From Phycisphaeraceae bacterium (GTDB taxonomy: Bacteria; Planctomycetota; Phycisphaerae; Phycisphaerales; UBA1924), in assembly GCA_019636695.1 (NCBI GenBank), contig JAHBXD010000004.1:1-64000 (forward strand): 64,000 nucleotides of DNA, read 5' to 3'. The number at the start of each line of letters is the position of its first letter. Within the stretch, counting starts at the first letter, position 1. The notes beneath the pieces are model-generated. The model saw only the letters and a program-made list of their open reading frames with translations, did not search any database and was not told where the DNA came from. Below are positions 7,029 to 15,840 of the stretch, piece after piece. Made by a program: the position numbers and the translations under genes.

Positions 7029-8207
7029 ATGCGAAGGGCCAAGTGTCGGGGTTTTCCCTGGTTGATTGCGGCGGTTGCCGCGACGGCGGGGTGCGGGGCG
7101 AAGCAGCCGACCTCTCCTGAGTTGGTTGTGCGTGAGGGGTATCGGGTGACGGTGGCGGTGGAGGATCTGCCGGGCGCGCGGTTTCTGGAGATGGATGCCT
7201 CGGGGACGTTGTATGTTTCGCGGCCTCAGCGGGGGGACATCGTGTCGTTGCGTGACGAGGACGGGGACGGAGTTTTTGAGCTTCGGAGGACGTTTGTAAG
7301 CGGGTATGCGTCGGCGCACGGGATGCACCTGCACGACGGGTGGTTGTGGTTCAGCACGTCGACGGGGGTGCACAAGGCGCGGGACACAACGGGCGACGGG
7401 ATCGCGGACGAGGTGGTGGATATTTTTCCGAGGGGGTCGCTGACCGGGCGCGGGGGGCATTGGTGGCGAAGCCTGCTGGTGACGGATGAGTATTTTTTCA
7501 CCTCGGTGGGAGACACGGGGAACATCAGCGACGAGCGCGGGAGTGATCGTCAGAAGATTTTCCGGTATCGGCACGACGGGAGCGACAAGACGCTGTGGTC
7601 ATCGGGGATCCGCAATACGGAGAAGCTGCGGATGCGCCCGGGGACGGAGGAGATCTGGGGGTTTGACCACGGATCGGACTGGTTCGGGCAGCGCCACGGC
7701 GACAAACAGGGGAACCAGCCGATCACGGATCTGTGGCCTCCGGAAGAGTTGAACAAGTATGTGCGAGGAGGTTTTTACGGTCACCCGTTCATCACTGGCC
7801 CGCGGATTCCGCGTCCGGAGTATCACGACCATCCGGAGTTGCACGAACTTGCGGCAAAGACGATTCCGCCGGAGATGAACCTGCCCGCACACTGGGCGAT
7901 CAACGGGTGGGCGTTCATCGAGCCTTCGCGGAACAAGGGGGCGTTGCCCCGCGAGCACGAGGGGGATGTGTATTTCGCGGCGCATGGATCGTGGAACAGC
8001 ACCGAGCCGGTGGGGTATTGCATCGGGCGGGTGCTGTTTGACGAGGGGAAGCCGTACGGGATGCTGCAGATCGTGAAGGGGTTTGACTCGCGCGGCCGCG
8101 TGACCGCGCGGCCGGTGGACGTGGTGCAGGCGCCCGACGGGCGGTTGTTTTTCAGCACCGATGCGCCGCGGGGGATGGTCTTCCGGCTGGAGTGGGTGGG
8201 GCCGTGA
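7029..8207 (+). CDS. PQQ-dependent sugar (L-sorbosone-type) dehydrogenase-like exported protein
   Basis: A 392-aa protein with an N-terminal signal segment ending at a Cys (VAATAGC), so it is a candidate lipoprotein, then a six-bladed beta-propeller of the glucose/sorbosone dehydrogenase family (LEMDASGTLYVSRPQRGDI, HGMHLHDGWLWFST, IRNTEKLRMRPGTEEIWGFDHG, FAAHGSWN, FFSTDAPRGMVFRLEW). Proteins of this kind oxidise sugars or other alcohols outside the cytoplasm; the substrate here is unknown. GGAGG lies 9 bases before the ATG at 7029. It converges with queA, leaving 17 bases between stops. Confidence 0.8.
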   Translation: MRRAKCRGFPWLIAAVAATAGCGAKQPTSPELVVREGYRVTVAVEDLPGARFLEMDASGTLYVSRPQRGDIVSLRDEDGDGVFELRRTFVSGYASAHGMHLHDGWLWFSTSTGVHKARDTTGDGIADEVVDIFPRGSLTGRGGHWWRSLLVTDEYFFTSVGDTGNISDERGSDRQKIFRYRHDGSDKTLWSSGIRNTEKLRMRPGTEEIWGFDHGSDWFGQRHGDKQGNQPITDLWPPEELNKYVRGGFYGHPFITGPRIPRPEYHDHPELHELAAKTIPPEMNLPAHWAINGWAFIEPSRNKGALPREHEGDVYFAAHGSWNSTEPVGYCIGRVLFDEGKPYGMLQIVKGFDSRGRVTARPVDVVQAPDGRLFFSTDAPRGMVFRLEWVGP

Positions 8208-8224
8208 TCGGTGCGAGCGGGGAG

Positions 8225-9298
8225 TCAGAGGATGAGCATGGCATCGCCGTAGCTGTAGAAGCGATAGCCGCGGGCGATCGCTTCGGCGTAGAGGGCCTTG
8301 AGGTGTTCGACGCCTCCGGGAAGCATGGCGGCGACCATGGCCATGAGGGTTGATCTGGGCAGGTGGAAGTTGGTGAGCAGGCCGTCGAGCGCGCGCCAGG
8401 TGTAACCGGGGGTGATGAGCAGGCGCGTGGAGAGGTGCTCGGGCCAGGGAAGCGCAGGATCGAGGGCGAAATAGCTTTCGACGGTGCGGGCGCTGGTGGT
8501 GCCGACGCTGATGACGCGGCCGGTTCGGGCGCGGATGCGCTCGGCGAGCGCTTCGGGCATTGAGCACCATTCGGCGTGCATGGGGTGGGCTTCGATCGTC
8601 TCGGTTTCGACGGGTCGAAAGGTGCCGGTGCCGACGTGCAGAAGCACGTGGGCATGCTCGACGGCGCGGGCGCTGAGCCTTGCGAGCAGTTCGTGGGTGA
8701 AGTGGAGGCCGGCGGTGGGCGCGGCAACGGAGCCGGCGTCGGCGGCGAAGGCGGTCTGATACCAGCGGCGGTCATCGGCATCGGCGATGTCGAGGTGGGC
8801 GCGGCGGCGTGCGGCGAGGATGTAGGGCGGGAGGGGGGTGAGGCCCACGCGTTCGAGGGCGTCGGGCGGACCTTCGACGCGGACAAGCCACGAGCCGGGT
8901 TCGTCGCCCGCGGCTTGATGGAGAAGGACGAAGCGGACACCGGAGGGCGCTCCGGCGGAGTCGTCGAGTTCGATGAGGGCATTCTCGCGGAGGCGACGGG
9001 CCTTGAGCATGACTTCCCAGGTGTCAGAAGAAGGCGCGCGAAGGTAGAGGCCCTCGACGGCGCCTCCGGTGCGGAGGTTTCGGCCCTTGAAGCGGGCGGG
9101 GAGGACGCGGGAGGCGTTGAAGATGAGGAGGTCGTGCGGGCGGAGGAAGTCGGGGAGGTCGGCGATGCGGGCGTGGATGGGCTGGACGGATGCGTCGGAC
9201 CTTGAGACGACCATGAGGCGGGCGTGCTCACGCGGGGATGCGGGGGTGGTGGCGACGGCGTCGAGGGGAAGGGGGTAGTCGAGTTCGTCGGTGCGCAA
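8225..9298 (-). CDS. queA: S-adenosylmethionine:tRNA ribosyltransferase-isomerase
   Basis: A 357-aa enzyme that transfers and isomerises the ribosyl part of SAM onto 7-aminomethyl-7-deazaguanine in tRNA, the penultimate step of queuosine synthesis. Family landmarks are all visible: RTDELDYPLP at the N-terminus, RVLPARFKG, SVAAPTAGLHFT, HVGTGTFRPV, GTTSARTVES and TNFHLPRSTLM near the end. Homology places the start at a TTG at 9298; the longer frame to 9652 is not protein-like. No SD is evident. Length matches the family. Confidence 0.95.
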   Translation of the reverse strand: MRTDELDYPLPLDAVATTPASPREHARLMVVSRSDASVQPIHARIADLPDFLRPHDLLIFNASRVLPARFKGRNLRTGGAVEGLYLRAPSSDTWEVMLKARRLRENALIELDDSAGAPSGVRFVLLHQAAGDEPGSWLVRVEGPPDALERVGLTPLPPYILAARRRAHLDIADADDRRWYQTAFAADAGSVAAPTAGLHFTHELLARLSARAVEHAHVLLHVGTGTFRPVETETIEAHPMHAEWCSMPEALAERIRARTGRVISVGTTSARTVESYFALDPALPWPEHLSTRLLITPGYTWRALDGLLTNFHLPRSTLMAMVAAMLPGGVEHLKALYAEAIARGYRFYSYGDAMLIL

Positions 9299-9463
9299 CG
9301 GCGTGGTCTTTCGACAGCGTGGGGCGTGGCGGGAAGGCAACAGGCCGCAAGAGCGACGGAAGGAGGGTGGCGGGCAGGGGTTGCGGTGGAGCGTGGGCAG
9401 GGATTTTATCGGCGGGAGCGCGGGGCGAGTCGTTCGGCATGGTGTTCGTCGCCAGTCGTGGTG

Positions 9464-9868
9464 ATGGGTTCGATTGTCGCATGGCATGAGTCGTCTTGGC
9501 CGAGCGTGGCGCATCGGGCGTGGGTGGATGCCCGGACGGTTGCGCCGGTTGAGGCAGGGGGTGCGCGAGCCTCCTGCCGCGATGCGGCGGATGCGTGCGG
9601 GAACATGGACCTGCTGGGGGTGTTGGCGGGGAAGATTCCGTATTGGGCGCATCTGGCGCGGGAGGGAGCGCTGCGCCAGTTGGTGGAGCGGGCGGCGTGG
9701 GAGGGAGCAATGGAGCGGCCGACGGTGCTGCGGCGCGGCGAGGTGGTTGAGCCGAGCGTGCAGTTGCCGATTCGAGCGGCGCGCGTGGCGTGCACGCCGG
9801 CGAGGGTCGAGCGGGTGTACACCGTGCTCGAGCGGCCTCGAGCGTCACGGATAGACATTTTCGGGTGA
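9464..9868 (+). CDS. Hypothetical protein
   Basis: A 134-aa protein divergent from queA. Codon pattern (GC-rich third positions, many gcg/gag/ctg codons) supports coding, and a segment MDLLGVLAGKIPYWAHLARE looks structured. The N-terminus could start at GTG 9461 or ATG 9464. It ends 5 bases before the NUDIX stop on the opposite strand. I recognise no domain. Confidence 0.45.
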   Translation: MGSIVAWHESSWPSVAHRAWVDARTVAPVEAGGARASCRDAADACGNMDLLGVLAGKIPYWAHLAREGALRQLVERAAWEGAMERPTVLRRGEVVEPSVQLPIRAARVACTPARVERVYTVLERPRASRIDIFG

Positions 9869-9873
9869 GGTTT

Positions 9874-10623
9874 TCAGCACCAGCCGAGCCAATGCAGGAC
9901 GGCGAGGGTGGGGGGGATGGTTTCTGCGGCATGGGCGCGGAGCCAGGCGGGGGCATCCTGTCGGGAGAGCCAGAAGAGGTCGTCATATTCCCACTGGCGT
10001 ACAACGCGATTGATCGCGGTGATGTGCTCATCGCAGAGTGCGACGCGGAGCACGATGTCATCGCTGAAGGTGGCTTGGTCGCGCGCGATGGCCAGCGCCT
10101 CGGCGGGGGGGAGTGGGGGCGCGGTGTCGTCGAGGCCGAACTCTTCGCGGAACTCGGCCTGTAATTGGCGGCAGAGGAGATCGAGCGACAGGCTCGCGCC
10201 GGGGGGAGGGGGTTCGACGCCTCCGGCGGGGGCGAGTTCCCAACAACCGGGGTAGGTGTGGACATCGCGCGAGCGTCGAGCGAGGAGGACGCGCGGAGAT
10301 GCCGCACGCTCGTCGATCAGGAGGCCGGTGACGGCGAGCAGGCGTACCCCGGTGGCATACTCGGGCTGGACGGCGAAGCGGTCGTAGGTGTCGGGACGGC
10401 AGCGCAGGGTGATGTGCGAGGGGCCGGCGCGCGCGAGATCGACCACGGTGAGGATGGGGCCGGGGAAGAGTCGAGGGTTCGCCTGCATGCGCTGCGCCCA
10501 GGCGCTGTCGAGGGCTGGATCGGGCGTAGCCGGGGAAGGCGGCTCGAGGGTGAACGCCAGGCGGAGGGGAGCGATCTCGGGTGTCAGCAGGTGGACGCCG
10601 GGGTAGCGGGTGTCGGTGGGCAC
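9874..10623 (-). CDS. NUDIX hydrolase domain protein
   Basis: A 249-aa protein with a NUDIX module in its second half: RVLLARRSRDVHTYPGCWELAPAGG, then a helix ending AEFREEFGL, the REUxEExGU box with Ala in place of the first Arg. NUDIX enzymes hydrolyse nucleoside diphosphates linked to another moiety; the substrate is unknown. The N-terminal 100 residues are a separate unrecognised domain. The start is a GTG at 10623 with TACCCT 5 bases upstream. The opposite gene begins only 24 bases away. Confidence 0.75.
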   Translation of the reverse strand: MPTDTRYPGVHLLTPEIAPLRLAFTLEPPSPATPDPALDSAWAQRMQANPRLFPGPILTVVDLARAGPSHITLRCRPDTYDRFAVQPEYATGVRLLAVTGLLIDERAASPRVLLARRSRDVHTYPGCWELAPAGGVEPPPPGASLSLDLLCRQLQAEFREEFGLDDTAPPLPPAEALAIARDQATFSDDIVLRVALCDEHITAINRVVRQWEYDDLFWLSRQDAPAWLRAHAAETIPPTLAVLHWLGWC

Positions 10624-10628
10624 GGGGG

Positions 10629-10634
10629 AGGGTA
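10629..10634 (-). promoter_or_regulatory. TACCCT -10-like box of the NUDIX gene
   Basis: The minus strand reads TACCCT, ccccc, GTG. It lies back to back with the TAGGAT box of the divergent gene. Confidence 0.4.
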
Positions 10635-10635
10635 G

Positions 10636-10641
10636 TAGGAT
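10636..10641 (+). promoter_or_regulatory. TAGGAT -10-like box of the HYExAFE gene
   Basis: TAGGAT, six bases, then ATG at 10648. One base separates it from the opposing box at 10629-10634, so both -35 regions would have to lie inside coding sequence. Confidence 0.4.
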
Positions 10642-10647
10642 TGAGGT

Positions 10648-11271
10648 ATGATGAGGGGGTTGGGATGTGCGAAGGATGTGTGTGAGCGGGCGTTTGAAGC
10701 GTATCTCAGGGCGCGGAAGTTGCCGTACATTCGCGTGGATGAGGCGAAACGGACCCTGCCGGCGCAGGGGACGGGCGGGTTGAAGAGCTTTGATTTTCTG
10801 GTGGCGACGACGCCGCGGCTGATCGTCGAGGTGAAGGGGCGTGCAGCGGGGGCGCGTGCGCGCGGTGGTCATCGGTCGCCCCGGCTCGAGAGCTGGGTGA
10901 CGGACGATGATGTGGAGGGCCTGCGCGCGTGGGAAGGGGCGCTTGGGGAGGGGTTTGAGGGGGCATTCGCGTTTGTGTACCGGTTGACGACGCAGCCTCC
11001 GGATGGGGTGTATCAGGAGGTGTTTGCGTGGGGCGGGGCGTGGTATGGCCTGCACATGGTGACGGTGCGGGCCTATGCCGAGCGGATGCGAAGGCGGAGC
11101 GCGGCGTGGCGAACGGTGGACCTTGCGCCTGGGGTGCTGCCCGCGTGCAGCTGCGGGCTGAAGGGCTGGGGGGAGGGTTCGCCTCGACGGGACGGAGGGG
11201 GTAGTCTTGGCGTGTCGGGAGGTTTTTCACGAAGCGGAGCATGGCATGCCCCAGGGTTCCCCGCGGTCTGA
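10648..11271 (+). CDS. HYExAFE family protein
   Basis: A 207-aa protein. The N-terminus has VCERAFEAYLRARKLPYIRVDEAKR, which matches the planctomycete HYExAFE family although the His-Tyr pair is replaced by Val-Cys. It continues LKSFDFLV and LIVEVKGR, a D...ExK arrangement like that of PD-(D/E)xK nucleases. That fold would suggest nucleic acid binding or cleavage, but the family has no established function. The C-terminal 50 residues are low complexity, and the 3' end overlaps the signal peptidase start by 26 bases. Confidence 0.75.
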   Translation: MMRGLGCAKDVCERAFEAYLRARKLPYIRVDEAKRTLPAQGTGGLKSFDFLVATTPRLIVEVKGRAAGARARGGHRSPRLESWVTDDDVEGLRAWEGALGEGFEGAFAFVYRLTTQPPDGVYQEVFAWGGAWYGLHMVTVRAYAERMRRRSAAWRTVDLAPGVLPACSCGLKGWGEGSPRRDGGGSLGVSGGFSRSGAWHAPGFPAV

Positions 11272-12946
11272 GAGCAGTGAACGCCCGCACGGGGCGACAT
11301 GGGTCAAGGAGCTGCTGACGAGCGTGGTCATCGCGTTTGCGATGGCGTTCGTGAGCATGGCGTTTGTGATTCGCGGGTTCGTGATTCCCACGAGTTCGAT
11401 GGCGCCGACGCTGCTGGGGGCGCACGTGCGGATCACCAGCCCGGTCTCGGGCCTGGACTGGGCGCAGACGCCGTCGTTTTATGCGGATCAGTTTCGGCGG
11501 GCGCCGTTATCGCAGCAAGGCACGCCGAGTGATCCGATCGTGGCGCACGATCCGCTGGCGGGGCCGTTCGGGTCCGGGCGCGGCGAGGTGCGGGTGTCGG
11601 GGCTGGGGGTGCGGTCGGGAGACCGGGTCTTCGCGTTGCGGTATCTGCCGCTGATCAGCGAGCCGGAGCGGTTTGATCCGGTGGTGTTCATGAGCCCGAC
11701 GAACCCGGCGGAGAACGTGATCAAGCGCCTGGTGGGGCTGCCGGGCGAGCAGGTGGCGCTGGCCGACGGAGATTGCTTTGTACGGCCGGGGCACACTGGC
11801 GAAGCGCCGTGGACGAACAACGACTGGCAGATCGCGCGCAAGCCTGAACGTCTGCAGCGAACGCTTTGGCAGCCGGTGTATGACCATTCGCGGCGGGGAG
11901 GGGATTATCTGCTGCCGTGGACGGGCGCGCCCGAGGCGTGGAAGCTTGACGGCAAGACGGTGCGGGCGGCAGGGGTCGACGGGGCTCGCTTGCGCTGGGA
12001 TTCGGAGCTTTGGCCGATCGACGACGGGCTGGCGCAGAATGACATTGAACTGCGGATGGCGGGCGCTTCGCGGGTGTTCCAGGGCCAGACGTATCAGCGA
12101 TGGCAGCAGATGCTGCGCACCTCGCCCAGATATGCGGTGTCGGATCTGCGGGTGAGCGCGGGGATCGCGGGCGATGCGCAGTCGGTGCGATTCGGGGTGA
12201 GCGCTCGCGGACACGAATTTGCGGGTGAACTCGACGCGACGGGGGCGAGGGTGTGGATGCGCCCGGCATCGGGCGGGGCGCGTCAGGTGCTTGATGAGGT
12301 TCGGGGGAACTGGCTGAGTGATCGCCGGGTTCGCAACGTCGAGTTCTGGCACGTAGACCAGGCCCTCTGGCTGTTTGTCGACGGGCGACTGGTGGCGGGC
12401 GGGCCTGAAAAAGGTGGGTATTCGTGGCATCCGGCGCGGCGGCTGGAAGAGGCGACCGGGCTGTCGTTTCCGAATCTGGCGCGGGTGGACAACGGGTTGA
12501 TCGAACCCTCGGCGACCGATGGTAGATCACCGCTGCGTCGTGGTACGCGGGTGTTCACACTGGCCGAGCCTTGGGTCGAGGTCGGCGGGGGCGAACTGGA
12601 TCTGTATCGATTTCGTGTGGATCGAGATATTTACTGGCGTCCGGTGATGGAGGGGCGCGGGCGGCCGGGTCGGTTGACGCCGGGTCGAGCGACGCATCCG
12701 ACGCGCTCGCCGGCGCTCGGGCCGGATCAGTATTTTCTGCTGGGCGACAACAGCACGGATTCGGAGGATGGTCGTTCGTGGGGGGCCGCGCATCCGCTGG
12801 TGCGTGACCAGTTGCCTCATGCGGGCGAGGGGGTCGTGCCGCGGGAACTGGTGATCGGCCGGGCGTTTGTGGTGTATCTGCCGGGGTGGGTGAAGCGCGG
12901 TCCGGCGCCGGTGCCCCTGGCCGGTCGTGTTCGGCTGATGCCGTAG
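11246..12946 (+). CDS. lepB: Signal peptidase I with large internal insertion
   Basis: A 566-aa membrane protease that removes signal peptides from exported proteins. After one helix (about 22-43) comes TSSMAPTL with nucleophile Ser51, then AENVIKRLVGLPGE with general-base Lys160, and the distal box LGDNSTDSEDGRSWG at 499-513. Typical enzymes are 200-350 aa; here about 340 residues separate Lys160 from the distal box. Inside the insert, VEFWHVDQALWLFVDGRLV resembles a concanavalin/LamG-type beta sandwich. GGAG lies 6 bases before the ATG at 11246. Confidence 0.9.
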   Translation: MPQGSPRSESSERPHGATWVKELLTSVVIAFAMAFVSMAFVIRGFVIPTSSMAPTLLGAHVRITSPVSGLDWAQTPSFYADQFRRAPLSQQGTPSDPIVAHDPLAGPFGSGRGEVRVSGLGVRSGDRVFALRYLPLISEPERFDPVVFMSPTNPAENVIKRLVGLPGEQVALADGDCFVRPGHTGEAPWTNNDWQIARKPERLQRTLWQPVYDHSRRGGDYLLPWTGAPEAWKLDGKTVRAAGVDGARLRWDSELWPIDDGLAQNDIELRMAGASRVFQGQTYQRWQQMLRTSPRYAVSDLRVSAGIAGDAQSVRFGVSARGHEFAGELDATGARVWMRPASGGARQVLDEVRGNWLSDRRVRNVEFWHVDQALWLFVDGRLVAGGPEKGGYSWHPARRLEEATGLSFPNLARVDNGLIEPSATDGRSPLRRGTRVFTLAEPWVEVGGGELDLYRFRVDRDIYWRPVMEGRGRPGRLTPGRATHPTRSPALGPDQYFLLGDNSTDSEDGRSWGAAHPLVRDQLPHAGEGVVPRELVIGRAFVVYLPGWVKRGPAPVPLAGRVRLMP

Positions 12947-12975
12947 GCTGATGCCGCGTGCGTGGAACGCATGCA

Positions 12976-12991
12976 CACACCCATGGGTGTG
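12976..12991. terminator. Perfect 16-base palindrome between convergent genes
   Basis: CACACCCATGGGTGTG lies between the lepB and ClC stops. It could serve both directions, but there is no T-run and a stem without a loop is not ideal. Confidence 0.3.
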
Positions 12992-13017
12992 CGTGTCGGT
13001 TGCGGCACGAGCATGCT

Positions 13018-14853
13018 TTAGTCTTCGTGAAGGGCGTCGCGGTAGGCCTTGAGGATATCGGCGCGGGTGATCATGCCGATGGGGATGTCCGGGCGTGCAG
13101 GATCGACGACGGCGAGGCTCGCGACATCGTGCCGAGCGAACTTATCCATGGCGGTATCAAGCATTTCGTCGAGGTGGAGGACGGGGTAGTCGGTGTGCAG
13201 GAGTTCGGCGACGAGGAGGAGGGGCACGGCTTCGCGGTCGATGAGGGCGGTGCGCATGTCGTAGCCGGTGACGAGGCCGAGGTAGCGTCCTGAAGCCTGA
13301 TCGACGACCGGGAAATCGGGAATGTCGTGGACGGCGTGAAGGGCAATGAGTTTGCTGAGCGGATCGGCGGGGTAGATCGGCTCGGGTGGGAGGGGACTCT
13401 GGCGGCAGCGAGCCAAGGGTGTTTTGCGGAGGGTCGCCAGATCGCCCGTCCACCCGAGCAGCACGCCGGACTGGCGGAGGCGGTGGGTGTAGATCGAATC
13501 GCGCATCAGGATGCGCGAGGCGACGGTGGCGATGACGGCGGCGAGCATAATGGGCAGGAGGACGCGCGGCTCGCGGGTGAGTTCAAAGAGGAGGAGGATG
13601 GCGGTGAGCGGGGCGAAGGTGGTGCCCGCAACGACCGCGCCCATGCCGATGAGGGCGTAGGCGGCCGGAGAGCTGCCGACGGGCATGAGGCCGAGACGTT
13701 CGAGGGCGACGCCGAACGCGCCGCCAGCGGTCGCTCCCAGGAAGAGGCTGGGAGCGAAAACGCCGCCTGAGCCGCCGCTGGCGAGGGTGAAGGTTGTGCC
13801 GACGGCCTTGGCAAAGACGAGGATGATGAGCAGAAGGATTCCGGCGTGTGCGCCGGGGATGGCGCTGGTGGGAGCCTGCGACGCGAGGGTCTGATCGGTG
13901 TAGGTCTCGGGGGCGATGGTCCACTGGATGACGTCGTAGCCGTTGCCGAAGAAGGCGGGAACGCGCGTTCCGGCATGGGCCCCCTGGAGGATGGCGAGGT
14001 AGGCGATGCCGAGCAGGCCGAGGAGGAACGCGCCGGTGACAGGCTTGATGATGGGGTGAAGGCGCAGACGCTCGTAGGCGTCTTCGCCGAGATGGAGCAA
14101 CCGAGTGAAACCCGCGGCGACGGCCGCACAGATCAGCCCAAGGAAGATGTAACTCGGCAACTCGGCGAGCGTGAAGCCGTAGACGGCGAGCGAAGCGGTA
14201 AAGATGGCTTCGTCGGCGCCGAGGATCGCCTGGGTGGTGGCGGCGGAGAAGACGCTGGCGACGACAACCGGCGTGAACGTCCGCAGGCTGAAATCGCGGA
14301 GGATGACTTCGAGCACGAAGAAAACGCCGGCGATGGGGGCGTTGAAGACGCTGGCGATGCCGGCAGCGGCGCCGCAGCCGACGAAGGTGTTCTGGTGTTC
14401 ACGAACGACGCGCAGGAAGCGCCCGATGACGCTTCCGAATGTCGCCCCGATCTGGACGATGGGGCCTTCGGCCCCGCCAGACCCGCCCGTGCCGACGGTG
14501 GAGATCGACGCGATGACCTTGACAAGGCCGACGCGGATGGGAATGACGCCCTTGCGTTTGACGACGGCGTTGATGACCTGGGGAACGCCGTGACCCCGCG
14601 CGTCGGAGGCGAAGAAGTGGACCAGCAGCCCCGTTGCGAGTGCGCCGGCCATGGGGACGACCGGGAGGAGCCAGATCGACCAATCGGCGTGCGCCTGGCG
14701 CGAGAGATGCTCCATCGACTCCAGCGCGCGAACAAAGAGGATCGCACCGAGGGCCGTGGCCACGCCGATGAACGCGCCGATGGCGATCAGCACCCAGTCT
14801 TGGCCGGATCGGAATCGAGGGGCGTCGGTGAGTCGTTCTCGGAGCGATCGCAT
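13018..14853 (-). CDS. ClC-type chloride channel/transporter with CBS pair
   Basis: A 611-aa polytopic protein. GGSGGAEGPIVQIGA contains the gating glutamate position, and ASGGSGGVFAPSLFLGA supplies the second anion-coordinating loop. Two CBS domains follow (from about residue 470; DIPDFPVVD and DVASLAVVD). It moves chloride across the inner membrane, and the CBS pair usually senses adenine nucleotides. The start could also be ATG 14868 or GTG 14889; none has a clear SD. Confidence 0.92.
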   Translation of the reverse strand: MRSLRERLTDAPRFRSGQDWVLIAIGAFIGVATALGAILFVRALESMEHLSRQAHADWSIWLLPVVPMAGALATGLLVHFFASDARGHGVPQVINAVVKRKGVIPIRVGLVKVIASISTVGTGGSGGAEGPIVQIGATFGSVIGRFLRVVREHQNTFVGCGAAAGIASVFNAPIAGVFFVLEVILRDFSLRTFTPVVVASVFSAATTQAILGADEAIFTASLAVYGFTLAELPSYIFLGLICAAVAAGFTRLLHLGEDAYERLRLHPIIKPVTGAFLLGLLGIAYLAILQGAHAGTRVPAFFGNGYDVIQWTIAPETYTDQTLASQAPTSAIPGAHAGILLLIILVFAKAVGTTFTLASGGSGGVFAPSLFLGATAGGAFGVALERLGLMPVGSSPAAYALIGMGAVVAGTTFAPLTAILLLFELTREPRVLLPIMLAAVIATVASRILMRDSIYTHRLRQSGVLLGWTGDLATLRKTPLARCRQSPLPPEPIYPADPLSKLIALHAVHDIPDFPVVDQASGRYLGLVTGYDMRTALIDREAVPLLLVAELLHTDYPVLHLDEMLDTAMDKFARHDVASLAVVDPARPDIPIGMITRADILKAYRDALHED

Positions 14854-14916
14854 GGGTGGAGGCGGCATCGGCTGGTGCCGCCGCGTCACTGTACATGGAA
14901 GCGAGGAGTGCGGTGT

Positions 14917-15366
14917 TCAGGCGAGGCCGGTTGAGCCGAAGCCGCCTTCGCCGCGGAGGGTCTGGTCGAGGGCCTCGACCTCGGTGAGGGCGGCCCGGGC
15001 GACGGGAGCAATGACCAGTTGGGCGATGCGGGCGCCGTGTTCGATGGTGAAGGGTTCGCGCCCGAGGTTGATGAGGGCGACCTTCATTTCGCCGCGGTAG
15101 TCACAATCGACGGTGCCGGGTGCGTTGGGCACGGTGACGCCGTGCCTGGTGGCGAGGCCGGATCGTGGGCGAACCTGCCCCTCGTAGCCCTGAGGGATGG
15201 CGACGGCGAATCCGAGGGGAAGGAGGCGGATATCGCCCGGGGCGAGGGTGACGGTTTCGCCCTGGGGGAGGCATGCGGCCAGATCGAGGCCCGCAGCGCC
15301 GTCACTCTGGTAGGCGGGGAGGATCGCGCGTGGGTTGAGTCGTTTGACGCGAATGGGGATGGTCAT
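14917..15366 (-). CDS. dut: dUTP diphosphatase
   Basis: A 149-aa trimeric enzyme that hydrolyses dUTP to dUMP, keeping uracil out of DNA and feeding dTMP synthesis. All five family motifs are visible: [31 protein letters not shown] and the C-terminal GEGGFGSTG. Length is typical. It lies 33 bases after the coiled-coil gene on the same strand and is probably co-transcribed with it. Confidence 0.97.
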   Translation of the reverse strand: MTIPIRVKRLNPRAILPAYQSDGAAGLDLAACLPQGETVTLAPGDIRLLPLGFAVAIPQGYEGQVRPRSGLATRHGVTVPNAPGTVDCDYRGEMKVALINLGREPFTIEHGARIAQLVIAPVARAALTEVEALDQTLRGEGGFGSTGLA

Positions 15367-15399
15367 GGGGTGAGCCGAAGGAGCGAGGCCAGCGCGGGT

Positions 15400-15684
15400 T
15401 CAGCGGCCGAGGATTTCAAAGTCTTCGTCGGTGAGATTGCGCTTGAGCTGGGCCAGGGCGCGGTTGAGTGAATCGATCATGCGCTGGGTGCTGGCGATGG
15501 CGTTGTCCATCGCGCTTCGGCCTGTCACCTTTTTGAGGGGGTCGGTCTGTCCGGATTCGGCGAGGTGCTTCTCGGACCTTGCCTTGGCGTCAAGAAGGCC
15601 CCTCAGGAGCGCCTCGGCCTTGTCGCGGGCGGCGGTGGTTTCCAAGAGAATGCGTTGGCGCTCGGTCATGACCATGGTGGCCAT
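15400..15684 (-). CDS. Small coiled-coil hypothetical protein
   Basis: A 94-aa protein that is almost wholly helical and charged (ERQRILLETTAARDKAEALLRG, then AIASTQRMIDSLNRALAQLK). GGAG lies 7 bases before the ATG at 15684. It is probably the first gene of a pair with dut. No family recognised. Confidence 0.65.
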   Translation of the reverse strand: MATMVMTERQRILLETTAARDKAEALLRGLLDAKARSEKHLAESGQTDPLKKVTGRSAMDNAIASTQRMIDSLNRALAQLKRNLTDEDFEILGR

Positions 15685-15840
15685 TGCGTGTCTCCGACAC
15701 TTTTTCGGTCTGTGCGGCGGGCAAGAAGAGCCTGCCGCCCCAAGAGCACTGGACTCACATTCTCTCCCTGAACATGACCTTGATCAACTCGGCATTTGTC
15801 TGGGATAGTTGTGATAGGTATATGATTGGTTTTTTTGCGC

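Noticed and set aside
13846-14934. 362-codon plus-strand frame
   Set aside because: It lies exactly opposite the ClC gene; its Asp/Gly/Glu-rich product is the antisense image of a membrane protein.
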